Shown here: piece after piece, positions 34,311-45,064 of the stretch
Layout: the number at the start of each line of letters is the position of its first letter
How positions within the stretch are numbered: position 1 is the stretch's first letter
Assembly: GCF_000321225.1 (NCBI RefSeq)
Contig: NW_004451011.1
Location: forward strand, 141,710-205,709
Origin: Odobenus rosmarus divergens
Taxonomy: Eukaryota; Chordata; Mammalia; Carnivora; Odobenidae
Reading direction: 5' to 3'
Length of the DNA: 64,000 nucleotides
Program-made: the position numbers and the translations under genes
The notes under the pieces: model-generated
Databases searched by the model: none
Told to the model about the DNA's origin: nothing
The model's input: only the letters and a program-made list of their open reading frames with translations

Positions 34311-34380
34311 TGATGATTCTTTATTCGGCTAAGGGGGCACCACACTGTTCCTTCAGCAGCATCTCCATTATTCTAATTCC
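34311..34380 (-). CDS. Candidate exon B: last coding exon of an unrecognised minus-strand gene
   Basis: The 70-base segment is bounded on the minus strand by TTCTTCTCTCTCTAG before it and GTGAGTACC after it, both strong splice signals. Two frames stop at once. The third (phase 0) reads GIRIMEMLLKEQCGAPLAE and then a stop at 34321-34323, ten bases before the donor. A stop so close to the last junction would not trigger nonsense-mediated decay, so this can be a true C-terminus with the 3'UTR in a later exon. The stop overlaps an AATAAA (34320-34325), so polyadenylation inside the exon is also possible. Phase 0 agrees with exon A's end. Product not recognised; it could be a chance exon. Confidence 0.5.
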
Positions 34381-34509
34381 CTAGAGAGAGAAGAAAGAAC
34401 CCATCAGAACGCCACAGTTCGTGGACAAACACTTTTACATTCATCACGACCCTTTCCCTTCAAGAAATCCAAGTCGCGGCCCTATACTCATTTCAGAAAA
34501 GTAAGCTCA

Positions 34510-34710
34510 TAGTCATACCTTACATTTTTATAGTATTTTCCTCACCAATTTCACATCTATTTTCTCTATGTGGGCTCAGAATTAGTCAAGGGAAGCAGGC
34601 ACAGGAGAGTTTAGAATCTCCATTTTTAACAACAGAAAACAGGCCAAGAGAAGGTAAGTCACTTCTTGAAAGTGGCCCAGCTGCTAAGGGGCATTGCCAG
34701 AGCCGGAATA
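34510..34710 (-). mobile_element. MIR SINE (MIRb/c-like)
   Basis: 'CTTACATTTTTATAGTATTT', 'CTCCATTTTTAACAACAGAA' and 'AAGTGGCCCAGCTGCTAAGG' in reverse MIR order. Confidence 0.65.
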
Positions 34711-34712
34711 AT

Positions 34713-34762
34713 AATGGCAATAATGAGTACTTACTGAGCACTTACAAATGCGCTACACTGGC
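34713..34762 (-). mobile_element. MIR SINE, first half of a split copy
   Basis: 'AATGAGTACTTACTGAGCAC' and 'TTACAAATGCGCTAC' match the MIR 3' end in reverse. The rest of the same MIR appears at 35180-35340, after a 0.4-kb insert. Confidence 0.6.
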
Positions 34763-35180
34763 TACCCAGGTTTGCGTGAGCGTGGTCCTGGGTAGTGGGT
34801 GCAGGGTGCACCACGGAGACCCCTCCAGCACCTGGGCACCCCTTCCCCACCTGCCAGCACTGGGGGCACAGCCACCCTCAGCCAAAGGTAGCTGCCTTAC
34901 CTGAGGTCATGTCCCCTCTCCAGGGACCGCCCACACCCAAGGACCAGTGGATATGGGGGCCTAAAGGCCCAGCCTCCTTCCCCCCACTCTGGACAACTGA
35001 AGGACACCCCAGGTCTAGAGGTCCCCATGGGATCAGCTGAGACCTTCACTGCTCCATCACCACAGTTCAAAGTCCCCTCCTGTCTGATTCTGTTTCCCCC
35101 ACTCCCTTGCAAGGGCAGTCACCCTCTGCACAAAAGTCTCTGTCTCTGAGTCTGTGTCCCAAGAGCCAGCCTGGGACACC
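34763..35180. mobile_element. Unidentified GC-rich insert splitting a MIR
   Basis: About 418 bases, clearly GC-richer than its surroundings, between two halves of one MIR. Features such as 'GACCTTCACTGCTCCATCAC' and 'AGTCTGTGTCCCAAGAGCCA' give it the feel of an old LTR or other transposon, but I cannot name the family and see no duplication. Overlapping frames on both strands (34795-35040, 34897-35112) fit base composition rather than coding. Confidence 0.45.
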
Positions 35181-35340
35181 TAGTTTAATACACACCAAAC
35201 CCCTGAACAAGTACGATTCTTACTCCCATTTTACAGATGAGGAAACAGTAACTCCAAGAGGTTCAAGCAATTTTTCCAAAATCATACATCTGTTGAGTAA
35301 CATGGAGGGAAAGAACAGAGCCACTCTATTCTGGCTTCAA
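35180..35340 (-). mobile_element. MIR SINE, second half of the split copy
   Basis: 'ACTCCCATTTTACAGATGAG' and 'GAAACAGTAACTCCAAGAGG' continue the MIR broken at 34762. Confidence 0.75.
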
Positions 35341-35344
35341 AGAG

Positions 35345-36590
35345 TCCCCTGCCCCTTCTCACGTGCTCAACTCCATGACTGCACATCCCCACCTGTCCAC
35401 GCACCCACCTTGCCAATCAAAATCTGCCCCGGAGGAAGGAGGACAGCAGATATTCCCTCTTTCCTCCTTCAAGAACAAGTTCTGCAGACCAGGGGATAAA
35501 CCTTCACATAGAAAGACAGGATGATGATGTAATTATGAGCTAGAGTTTTAAGGAAGTCAGAGCTGGATCTGGGACTGGGGTGAAGTGGGGGGAGGGAATG
35601 GGAGACACTGTTCTCAGGGACTAGAAAGTAGTTTACAGGGAATAGGAATGATCTAAGCTAACTTAAAACATAGGTCCCCAGACTGCTCACAGAAACTCTG
35701 AATATACAGGACGACCTCAAGCAGGCCCCAGAACTGTGCACTTTAGCAAGCACCCGGGTGATACCCGTGATGGGGCAGGTGTGGTAAACATTGAGGGAGC
35801 TACAAGAGAAAAGACTGGGGCTTCCTACTAAGGGTTTATTTTGTGCCACAGCAAGGGAGTGAGCCTCCAGAGAAGACCAGAAAATATATTTAGTGCCAGA
35901 GTACACCAAACAAAATGTAACATATCCTCGAGGTTTCAGATGCTCCTTCAGATGGCGGCTAGCCATCGCCACAAATACTGCCCCTGTCCTACAAGGAAGA
36001 AGCATCAATGAAAGGGTCCTGACAGAATGCTGAGCAGCACTGAGTGGGGACGAACTACAGCTGCAAACTCTAAGACCAGGAGCAAGGCTGCCGGAGTCGG
36101 GACGCCCGGCTTCTGGTCACGGTAGTGCGAAGTTATTCTGCGGTACTTTAGCTGAGTCACTTTTTACAAAGAAGTAACTGAGACTGGGAGCTGAGGGGAC
36201 AGCAAGGCCAAAGGGGGAGTGCAGCTGCACACCAGAACCAGGAGGGGAACCCACAGAAGCACACAGGGATCCCCATGCCTTACTGAGAGCCGCACCGTCT
36301 GCATTTCTGGGGCTGCGGCATGGTACCTGTAAATTTGTAATATACCTCATGTGGTTCTGAAGCCCAACTGGTTCATTTACTAGAATTTGTGAATGGCAGC
36401 CTGACACTACCTTGAAGATCCCTCCCAGCCCTGCCAGTCTGAGAATGCATTTCGGAAGATAGGGTAGACACTGCCCTCTGGTACTCTTAGAGCTACTCTC
36501 CTTTCAAAGAATTAGGGGGAGGAGGAGGGGAGTGGGGATGAAACCACCAGTGCAATGAAATTTAACCTCATTCTTACCCTAAGATCTAAC
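35345..36590. other. Mostly unique sequence
   Basis: Contains the weak MER5-like piece and a possible L3/MIR scrap at 36395-36445 ('GATCCCTCCCAGCCCTGCCA'). A minus-strand frame (35658-36008) lies behind an acceptor-like CTTCTTCCTTGTAG but has no usable donor. Confidence 0.35.
35665..35800 (-). mobile_element. MER5-like fragment, diverged
   Basis: 'TTAGCAAGCACCCGGGTGAT' and the following 'GGGCAGGTGTGGTAAACATT' resemble the end of MER5A. Weak; orientation uncertain. Confidence 0.35.
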
Positions 36591-36599
36591 TGCTCTCAT

Positions 36600-36745
36600 T
36601 TCTGCTCTCATTCACTCATCAAGAAATCCACTCAACAAATATTATGCACCTACTGTGTGCACTGGAGATTAAATGGTGAACAAACAAGATAAAGCCCCCG
36701 CCAACACTGAGTTTACAATCTAGTAGTTTTCATTCCCCTTGTTTC
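36600..36745 (-). mobile_element. L2 3'-end fragment
   Basis: 'CACTCATCAAGAAATCCACT', 'TGCACCTACTGTGTGCACTG' and 'GAGTTTACAATCTAGTAG' match reverse L2. Confidence 0.75.
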
Positions 36746-36749
36746 CATT

Positions 36750-38445
36750 TATTTGTTTGTTTCAACAAAACCCTGAACAATAACTAAATGCCTTCCTTCT
36801 ATTTTCAGGAAGAATAAGGACAGCCACGTTGATTCCGCTGCAACCTCCTTTTCGCATAAATCTGGTGGTATGTCTTTAAAAACAGGAAAGCACGCTCCCT
36901 CCTTAGGAAGTGAGCACCGGTGAACTCTCCCCAGTCACCTAAGAAGAATGCCACCACTTATGGAGCTGAACACTAATTGACATAAGTGAAGACTTTGAGG
37001 TTTGCCTTGAGAATTGAAAGACATTATTTATTGAATCAATTATGTTCACAATGTGACAGTTGATTTTTCTTTCCCTTTTTTCCCCCTTCTCTCATACCAC
37101 TTTAGTCTTTTTAAGGAGAACAGTTAGAAATAGAAGGTGGAGAACAGAGGCAGAGAGAGAGAGACCTCTAAAGTGAATTAAAAAAAAAACCCTAACAGGG
37201 CGGCCAAACCATTATTTAGTACCTCTCTTTAGTATGAAGGGACCAAATAAAAACCCAATCGATGGAGTCCTTTCAAATAAAGTTCCAATGCTTAAAACTC
37301 AACCCCTAGGATATCAGGCTTAAAGACGCTAAATTTACACCACTTATCACACAATGATGTCTGAAGTGCAGAGCAAACATTAAGTGAATCCACCTTTATA
37401 GATATGGCTTAAAAGCTTCTTGGACTGACAAACCATAAAGCAGCTTGATTTTATTATTCCTTTCCCCTCTGAGATTTTTTCTATAACAAGGCTATCTTTC
37501 TCTATTTGCCAATGTACAGAGAAGTGAGCCCTCTCACGGTCTCATTTCCCTAATACCAACACTGTGCGGGCCAAGCGCATCCCCACAAAGGCGTCCCAGA
37601 GTCTCACAGATTGAAAACACTTCACAGATCCCCCACGCTAAGGGTCTCTGAGAAATAGCTGATTATTGTGGGAAACAAAAAGTTTGTCTGAAGGGGACCT
37701 GGAAAAAACTGGAGCTAAAGGTGGCTGGATCCAGACAGTGTATTTATTCTGTTCTCCAAATGATGCTTCCTTAAGAAGCCCTGATTGACCTAGGAGGTCC
37801 CAAAGAGAGTGGTATTAGACCTCATAAAAACTGCAGAGTTCTAAAGCAGTGTTCAAAAGACACATCTATGGGGCACTCTTAACAAAACAAGAACAGCTCA
37901 CAATATTAAATCACAAAGATGAAAGATGGGTGCAGAATTTGGCACACAAAAGGTACTGGATGTTGATGGATTACAAGACTGATAAACTGATTACTTTCGA
38001 ATGCCAGGCTGAAAGAGTCTGAATTTTAACATTACAGTAGCATTCTGCCCAGGAGTTAGGATTCTTCAAAGAGCAGTGGAAAAGGCCAGGATAACAAGGG
38101 CTGCCCAGGAGATGAAAGAACAAAACAAGGAAAGAATAAAGAATTAAAGTATTAAAAAAAAAAAAAAAGGTGGAAAAGAATGATGTGAAAAGAATTTGAC
38201 AGCAGAGGCAGGACCTAAAATGGGTCCCCAAGAATCTGGATTAGCCATGGGGATGTTTACAAAGTGCAGTAATGTCAAATGCTGAAGTTCACATTAGAAA
38301 ACCACTCACCTTCGATAAAAACATTTACATCAAGTTGACCTCACGTCTTTTTCTATTTTTTTCATTCAGTTGGTTTACACAAAACTTTCCTCAAATCTTT
38401 TCACTTCCTCTGTGTAGAATCCTAACAGTATGAATTTAAAAGGAA
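36750..38445. other. Unique sequence, intron-like
   Basis: No recognised repeat. A splice-like acceptor at 36808 on the plus strand leads into a short frame but is judged chance. Long poly-A at 38154-38168. Confidence 0.35.
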
Positions 38446-38449
38446 GGAT

Positions 38450-38905
38450 GAGAATATGTCACTCCCTGCTTCAACCCTTCCAGAGTGTCCCATTGCTCTT
38501 ATAAGACATGCACACTCACTATCACGGCTCCAGGGATTTCCCACTGAGGTTGGTGCCCTGCAAAGACACAAGCCTGCTTTCCATTCAGGCAGCATGCTCA
38601 GTTCCTTTCTCTTTCACGCACTGTTCCCTCCAGCAGGAACATCCCCAGATCTTCCAGTGGCCGGCTACCTCCTTGCCATACTGAGATCTCAACTCACCCA
38701 GCACCTCCTCAGAGACTCCCGACGGCCCTAGCTAAAACAGCCTGGCCACAGCCTGGATCACACAGCTTGGTCCTACTGTCTTTATAGCACTCATCATGAT
38801 AAAAAATGATCGTGCTTTTTCAAATATTTTGTACTGTCAGCCATCCCCTCCCCCCAACAGAAAGGAAGCTCCAGGAGAAGGGAGAAACACCTGGCCAGTG
38901 GGCAT
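38450..38905 (+). mobile_element. L2 LINE, ORF-end to 3'UTR region
   Basis: 'CACTGTTCCCTCCAGCAGGA', 'CCCAGATCTTCCAGTGGCCG', 'CAGCACCTCCTCAGAGACTC' and 'GTCTTTATAGCACTCATCAT' follow the L2 consensus in order over ~450 bases. The 91-codon frame inside it (38456-38731) is a decayed L2 remnant. Confidence 0.8.
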
Positions 38906-39099
38906 CATCTGTGGGGAAAAAGGGAGGAATCCGCATCCAGTTTTCTCAGTAAAAGAGAAACACTGCTCAAAGCTTCTCCAGGAAGACATCTTTTGCCCAG
39001 TAAAGCATCTTTTAATCTGATGTAGGTTAATTCATTTACATTTAGGTGTTCCTCACCCATAAAACTAGGATAACACCAAACAATAGTCAAAATTATTGG

Positions 39100-39290
39100 C
39101 ATATACTCTATGCCAAGCACTGTGCTGAGCGGTTTACCTGCCATTGGCTTAGTTTACTCTCCCATCTGCCTTAGAGGATTATCTTTTTTTTTTTTGGATG
39201 AGATCTGAGGTTCAGAAAAATTAAGCACCTGGACAAAAATCACACAATAACTAACAAGCAAAGAGTCTTGATTTGACCCAAAGCAATCAG
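39100..39290 (-). mobile_element. MIR SINE with a T-run
   Basis: 'ACTCTATGCCAAGCACTGTG', 'GAGCGGTTTACCTGCCATTG' and 'GAGGTTCAGAAAAATTAAGC' in reverse MIR order. A T-run at 39185-39195 interrupts it. Confidence 0.75.
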
Positions 39291-39299
39291 GACTGAGAG

Positions 39300-40720
39300 T
39301 CCAGGGTCCAGGATGTTTCCGCACAAGGGGGCAGGAGGCGTAAATGAGACTGCATATGTGAAGTGCCTATTATAACGCTGGGTACACAGCAGGAGCTTGT
39401 TCTTCCCTTCCCTATTTACCATGTTCAAAAAGCCTGATAAATAAATCAGACACTGCAGCCCGGCTCCCAAACTAAATGGCACGATTTTTAATATATGAAT
39501 CAATATTTAATCACCTCTACAAATTACTTTAAATACAATGCTTTTCAAGTAGGAATATCTGATAGGATGTATGACCTCAATATAATTTTCCCATAGTAGC
39601 TAATAAACTCTTGCATAAGATTCATTTTTATTTTGATAAGTAACCCAAAATCTTTAGGTGTAACTGCAGAACACTGATATAATAATTCAGATGTCTGTGC
39701 TTCACATTATAAAACTCCCTCTCTCCTTAAAGAGAATATTTAATCTCACAACTGGTTGTGGAAAAGAATATACCCCCAAATAATAAAAACTAAGAATTGG
39801 AAAGGACACTGTAATATCTAGTCCAGAGAGCAAAGTCTTTGCAAGGAACTGTGGGTGATGCGCCTGAGTCAGAGAGGTGTCCCAGGATCAAATACCAGGA
39901 TGAAAGATGACCAAGCCATTTCCCTCTTGCCAGTTCTCAAATAACCTCTGACGTGGCATGAACAGTTTAGTGGCTAAAAGGCATTTGGGCATTGGTGTTT
40001 GCCTATTTTATAAAATTCCTTCCCCAACCCTCCAGTGTAACCCCATTGATCTATTTTCATTTTTGGTTTTTTAAAACGACCTATATATAATTTTATTTTT
40101 CCTGACTTGGACTATATGGCTTTTTCACCACTAACCAACAGGCCAGCCTCCAAGCTAGTGCCACATGCCATCCATGACATTTCTGACAAACGATCTTCTG
40201 TTGCCTGCTTAGAAACCTCCACGGAGGGGAGGCTTTCTACCTCTATTCCATCTGTCAGTCCTCATTATAAGGCAGTCTTCCCAACACTAAGGTGACACTG
40301 CCTCAGTGCCTGGCACACTGAAGGGGTCCAGTACCAACTCTTTTAACAAACAAACTAAAACACAAGGCTCCTATCACTTCCCTTTATTGGCACTTATTCA
40401 CTATTCATCAAATTTAAGCACAGTCATAATTCCGCCTTGCTTCTTCCCTGTTCTGAGAGATAAAATGATTGCCAACATGCTTGTTGTCTCTAACAGAAGA
40501 AATAAATCCACTAGATGCCCAGATAATTCTCCTTTTACTTTGATCTCTCCCCTTCTTTCCTTCTTTTCACCCACATTCATATTATTTTCTGTACGTCAAC
40601 AATTTTCTTTACATGTAAGGCCAGCCTACTGCGTCTTCACATCTCATGTGTCCTTTGAAGGAAATACAATTTTCAAAAGCTGTATTTCAGTCAAAAACCC
40701 GTCACACCCAATCTCACCAA
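39300..40720. other. Mostly unique sequence
   Basis: Apart from an L3/MIR-like piece (39785-39905) and small MIR- or L2-like scraps near 39350 and 40300, nothing recognised. The 151-codon plus frame 40306-40761 lacks splice context and reads as low-complexity Ser/Pro/Leu. Confidence 0.35.
39785..39905 (-). mobile_element. L3/CR1-like or MIR 3' fragment
   Basis: 'TTGGAAAGGACACTGTAATA', 'TCTAGTCCAGAGAGCAAAGT' and 'GAGTCAGAGAGGTGTCC' resemble the old L3/CR1 tail 'TCTAGTCCAACCCCCTCATT'. Confidence 0.4.
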
Positions 40721-40727
40721 TACTGAA

Positions 40728-40890
40728 ATTACCTCAGTTAATCCTCTCAGGAGTCCCCTGAGCTAAGATGCGTTTACTCTCACCATTTCCAGGTAAGGAA
40801 ATTGGGCCTCAAAGAGGAGAGTAACTTGCTCAGGGTCACAGAGTGAGTTAAGTGACCAACCTGAAATTTAAACCTGGATTTCTCCAACTC
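40728..40890 (-). mobile_element. MIR SINE
   Basis: 'AGTTAATCCTCTCAGGAGTC', 'CAGGTAAGGAAATTGGGCCT' and 'TAACTTGCTCAGGGTCACAG' in reverse MIR order. Confidence 0.8.
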
Positions 40891-40964
40891 TTACCACAAT
40901 GGGTACTCACCTCAATGAGTTTGTTTCTGGACCCATACAATGGGTGGAGGGAGGTGAGCAAGCA

Positions 40965-41035
40965 TGCCTCCTTGCAGGATTGCTGTGAGGATTCACTGAG
41001 GCAACATATAAAGCTACTGACACATGACAGACTTT
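40965..41035 (+). mobile_element. MIR fragment
   Basis: 'GATTGCTGTGAGGATTCACT' and 'GAGGCAACATATAAAGC' match the MIR stretch 'GGTTGTTGTGAGGATTAAAT'. Confidence 0.55.
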
Positions 41036-41224
41036 TGTCAGGCATTCCCACCCTTTCTCCCTGGGGCCTGAAAAGCGACTATTGATTTCTTTGCAGACCC
41101 AAATCTGACTACGGGTCCCTCACAGTGGGACTCCCACGACCAAGCACCCCAACCCACCCCCCACCCCCATTCAGTGGATGGTCAGTGACCCAGAAGATAT
41201 GTCAGCAAGGGCTCACCTCATGCC

Positions 41225-41385
41225 TGGATCAGATTTCTCCAAGCACATTTTACCTGATCCTCACATCGCCTCTAAGAGCTACTAAAAATTCCATTTGACA
41301 ACACTGAGCCCCACAGAGTAAGCCAGCTTTCTCTAGGTCACACGGTCTTCAGCAAAAGGAACAGAACTAGAATCCAAATCACAGG
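41225..41385 (-). mobile_element. MIR SINE
   Basis: 'CTGATCCTCACATCGCCTCT', 'CACTGAGCCCCACAGAGTAA' and 'CTAGGTCACACGGTCTTCAG' in reverse MIR order. Confidence 0.7.
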
Positions 41386-41424
41386 AAAGAACTGTTTATA
41401 GAAAGACTATGGCCCTACTAGGCT

Positions 41425-41585
41425 GTGGCCGAGCACATCATAGGCCTGCTCTCATTTAAGCCTCACACTCAACGTACGAGTCAGTGACATGAAGAAAATG
41501 AGACTCACAGAGGCTCAGAAACTTGACCAACAGCACCCAGCTATGTAAGTGCAGAATCCAGATTCACACCCTGGTTTTTGTGACT
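41425..41585 (-). mobile_element. MIR SINE
   Basis: 'TTTAAGCCTCACACTCAACG', 'GAGACTCACAGAGGCTCAGA' and 'CAGCACCCAGCTATGTAAGT' in reverse MIR order. It follows the preceding MIR within 50 bases. Confidence 0.75.
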
Positions 41586-41589
41586 GAGC

Positions 41590-42960
41590 CCACAAGACAT
41601 CACCTCCTTAAAAAGGTACATTTTCAGGCTTCTCTTAGTCAAATCCCCAAAAAATGACATGTTGCCTTAGGCATAGTCCTTCCTGCCATCCCAAAGTTAT
41701 TTCCAATCTACATCTGGGTGATTTTAATTTATCTATTTAGGGGAGGCGGGCTGAAACGAAGCTACATGTAATTCTTGAAACTTCCTTAAGGATAAAAGCA
41801 CCTCATCTCATCTCCAAACGTGCTTCGTTTTCTGCTGATACCAAGTGAAGCTCTCCCATGCACTAGGAAGAAGGAGGACAGGCACGTGGCACGGGTAAAC
41901 ATTTCCATTTTCACACAATATCTGCCAATTAGAATTCCTTGGTTTTATCGAAAAACTAGTGAGGCTGTTACTTCCCACAAAAAGCCTTTCATTATTTCTT
42001 GGGGATAAAACCCCAGGGAGGCTGAATGAGGTATGAGGTTACAGCTGTGAGCTGGAGGGCCGTAATGAACCTTAGCTACGTAACTAAGAGGGCTCATCTG
42101 CACGCCCCATCCTGCATGTCACCTGTGCAGTATACGGCAGAACCACAACGTCCGTGGCAAGTATAAGCATTTAATATTACAAATTAACACAAACAACCAG
42201 AACAAAAGCTACAAATAAATGACTAAATCATAAAATCACTATGTGCAAATAATAGTCTAAAGATAACCTACCTGCTGTTTTTAAGAGTCATTTATTTGCA
42301 AAGGGGGGGAAAAAAACCATGTAGTGCTCACAGATGCAAATATTCTTTAAAGTCCCCAGCCATTATCCCCATTATTATCAAATAATAAACTGATAAGGGG
42401 AAAGAGAGAGTGAAGAAATGGTTGTAATAGCACATTTGATACTCTTTAAAAATTGCTCTATTTCAATTGCTAACTAAATGGAAGCATTATTGGTTAATCC
42501 CTAGGATCTTATCCTTTGTATTGTTTGGTCCCAGATATTCCTTCATGAATTAATAACTCCCACATGAACGACGTTATAAATCTCCCAGCTGCCTTGAATG
42601 TTTAACAATGTGATAAAATTCTTCCCTTCAATAAAAAAAGCTCCGCTTTATTAAAAAAAAAATACATTTGCACATCCTTCACTTGGTGAACTGCAAAGGT
42701 GAGACTCCTTTTCAAGAACAAGCACGTGTAAGCAATTCTGGCTCTCATTCTGAGACTGAAGCAAAACCCTCCAGGCTCAGGGACACCTGATTCACACTTT
42801 GTTTGGAATTTGGCCAAGAAAATTCAGGTTCCCTGGGAAATCATTTGTCAGACTGGCTGACATGGAAAGGGACGAGCTGCTGGAAAAGTAAAGTAGGAGG
42901 GATATGTAATCTAGTCATCAGATGAAGAGACTTAAGGGTCTGACTGCCTCATGTGAGCTG
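41590..42960. other. Unique sequence, intron-like
   Basis: No recognised repeat. The minus-strand 71-codon frame 42602-42817 has no clear splice sites. Confidence 0.35.
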
Positions 42961-42964
42961 GTGG

Positions 42965-43145
42965 GTTCTACCACTCACCACCTGTGTGACTTGGGGCACG
43001 TCGACTGTCTCCTAAATCTATAAAATGGTCATAACAGTCCTTACCGCAGAGCAGTGTTACGCAAATTGGAGGTAACACACGTTAAGTACTGAGGATGATG
43101 CCTAGGGCATAGAAGGTGCTCCACAAATATGACCTGTTATTACCT
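42965..43145 (+). mobile_element. MIR SINE
   Basis: 'CACTCACCACCTGTGTGACT', 'CTCCTAAATCTATAAAATGG' and 'GAAGGTGCTCCACAAATATG' in plus MIR order. Confidence 0.8.
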
Positions 43146-43195
43146 TTCCTATTACCCCAATGGCTAGAAAGTTTCGCTGCCTTTAAGAATATTTT

Positions 43196-43384
43196 AAAAA
43201 ATAGAATAGAAACAGGGGCACCTGCATGGCTCAGTGGGTGAAGGGTCTGGAGCCCCAGGTCAGGCTTCCAACTCAGCAGGGAGTCCGCTTCTCCCTCTTC
43301 TTGAACCCCCCCCCCCGCACTGCTCATGCTCACTCTCTCTCCCTAATAAATAAACAAAAAATCTTTAAAAACTAGGATAGAAAC
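43196..43384 (+). mobile_element. SINEC copy, internally shortened
   Basis: Body 43215-43366: GGGGCACCTGCATGGCTCAG head, then a short body lacking the 'GTCATGATCC..CGAGCCCC' part, a C-run (43306-43316) and an AATAAATAAACAAAAAATC tail. An imperfect duplication around ATAGAATAGAAACA / CTAGGATAGAAACA flanks it. Confidence 0.85.
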
Positions 43385-43424
43385 AAAGTCTTTGCACATT
43401 CGGAAAATCATTCAATAATATGCA

Positions 43425-43530
43425 CGCATGTGTTCACTAATTCAGTAACTATTTACTGAGCACTGACTATGCGCTAGGTGCTGAGGATAAAGTGCTGAGC
43501 CCCACACTGAAGCCTCCTGTACACTAAGGC
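43425..43530 (-). mobile_element. L2 (or MIR3-like) fragment
   Basis: 'TTCAGTAACTATTTACTGAG', 'CACTGACTATGCGCTAGGTG' and 'TGAGGATAAAGTGCTGAG' match the reverse L2 end. Confidence 0.7.
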
Positions 43531-43531
43531 A

Positions 43532-43928
43532 AACAAAGAATCATGAAAACCGCCACATCCTGATACCAGTACTTCAGGGAATCTTTTCTATGGTAATGAC
43601 ACAAAATATCAAAGATTCTAGTATAAAGATGTTTCACATGGTCTCGCTTCTAATGGGAAGCTTGGAAACGACTTCAGTGTTCAATCCTAAAGAAACAGGG
43701 CAATCAATTATTATATAACAACTTAATGAAGTATTATGCAGTCATTAAAATGTTGGCTTTGCAGTTCCTCCAGTTGCTGTGATAGGCATTTATGATATAA
43801 TATTACCTGAAAAGAGCAAGACATGAAATTGTACTTACACTGTAATTATGACTGTCTAAAATCTGCACATAAAAGACTGAAAAGAACATGCCAATTTGAG
43901 CTATAATGGCAGGATAACAGTTATCATT
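43532..43928. other. No recognised feature
   Basis: AT-rich. Part (43690-43870) resembles very old L1 3' sequence, but too weakly to call. Confidence 0.3.
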
Positions 43929-43929
43929 T

Positions 43930-44060
43930 CTGGAGTATTTAATACATGCCAAGATATTTTAAGCACTTCATTATACTATTCCTTTTTATTCTCCTGCTCA
44001 GAAGGTAAGTACTATCATTCACATTTCACCAGAGGCTCTATCTGTATGCACCCTATGAGA
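43930..44060 (-). mobile_element. MIR SINE, diverged
   Basis: 'ATTTAATACATGCCAAGATA', 'TAAGCACTTCATTATACTAT' and 'GGTAAGTACTATCATTCACA' in reverse MIR order. Confidence 0.6.
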
Positions 44061-44194
44061 GAGGGCCCAGAGATTTTAAGTTCAGATTCCAGTGACTTCA
44101 AAGACAGATTATCATAACCTCTAAATAGCTGTCTGCACCCTTAATAGGAAAAATAAGTTTTTGCTTATAACTTCCTTGCATTTTTCTTTTTAAA

Positions 44195-44395
44195 TAATAA
44201 CAACTGATTATCTGCTGTGTGCCAAGTCCTGTCCTGAGCATTTCATGCATATAACTCATTTACTTCTCATAAGTACTTGACAAAGTAGATTCCAATACTA
44301 TCCTCACTTTACAGATGAGGAAAATGAGACTCAGAAATTAAGCTCAATTACTCAAGGTCACACAGCTGATCAGTACAGGGCATTCTGCTGGTTTT
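44195..44395 (-). mobile_element. MIR SINE, well preserved
   Basis: 'CTGTGTGCCAAGTCCTGTCC', 'CTTTACAGATGAGGAAAATG' and 'CTCAAGGTCACACAGCTGAT' in reverse MIR order over ~200 bases. Confidence 0.9.
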
Positions 44396-44399
44396 CAAA

Positions 44400-44828
44400 G
44401 ATATCTAGGGCAAAAGAACTTATATGGCTCTGCTGAAAATAAATATTTTAAAACATGTGCAGGTAGTGCCTATACAAAAACATTTTAAACAAAACCTTAA
44501 TTTTTTTTATACAGACTGAAAGAGTCTTTTTGGGAGAAGTGCAGCCATTTTTTAAATTATGAAATACTCAAACATATCAAGAAGCGAAGAGAAAAACGCT
44601 TTAAAAAATGTTAGTATCTTGAAAAGTAAAAAAGCAACATCCCCACCAGAGGCTATCAACTGAGTACTTTTTTTAATTATAGCCTTTAAATTCTTCTTAA
44701 ATTGGTGTCAATATGAAAGGAGTTAATTAACTCTCAAACACCCACCATTTTCTTTTTCTAACAAAATTCGGAGAAAAACAGAAACATAGTTTAGCGGGAC
44801 TCTAAGGAAGAAAGCTAGACAAGAAATA
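44400..44828. other. No recognised feature
   Basis: AT-rich unique sequence. Confidence 0.35.
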
Positions 44829-44829
44829 A

Positions 44830-45060
44830 GGAGTCAAGGTGACTCAGTCAGTTAAGTGTCTGATGACTCTTGATTTTGACTCAGGTCACGATCTCAGGGT
44901 TGTAAGATCCAGCCCCTGTTGGACTCCGCGATGAGCCTGGAGCCTGCTTAATATTCTCTCTCTCTCTCCCTCTCCCCGCTCTGCCCCTCCCTCCCCCCCC
45001 TCAAGGAAGGAAGGAAGAAAAGAAGGGAGGAAGGAAGAGAGGGAGGGAGGGAGGGAAGGG
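44830..45060 (+). mobile_element. Old SINEC with CT-rich part and GGAA-type tail
   Basis: 'AAGGTGACTCAGTCAGTTAA', 'GACTCAGGTCACGATCTCAG' and a (CT)n/C-rich stretch, followed by GGAAGGAAGG and GGGAGGGAGG repeats (45003-45059) that replaced the usual tail. A minus frame (44886-45146) is a shadow of these repeats. Confidence 0.8.
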
Positions 45061-45064
45061 TCAA

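Noticed and set aside
35658..36008. 116-codon minus frame preceded by CTTCTTCCTTGTAG
   Set aside because: No convincing donor, it overlaps a MER5-like remnant at its end, and its composition is not clearly protein-like.
36809..36864. Plus-strand exon-like segment behind TTCTATTTTCAG
   Set aside because: The donor (CTG|GTGGTA) is weak, it is very short, and no plus-strand gene is otherwise indicated.
40306..40761. 151-codon plus-strand frame
   Set aside because: Ends in a MIR, has no splice context, and its Ser/Pro/Leu richness follows local base composition.
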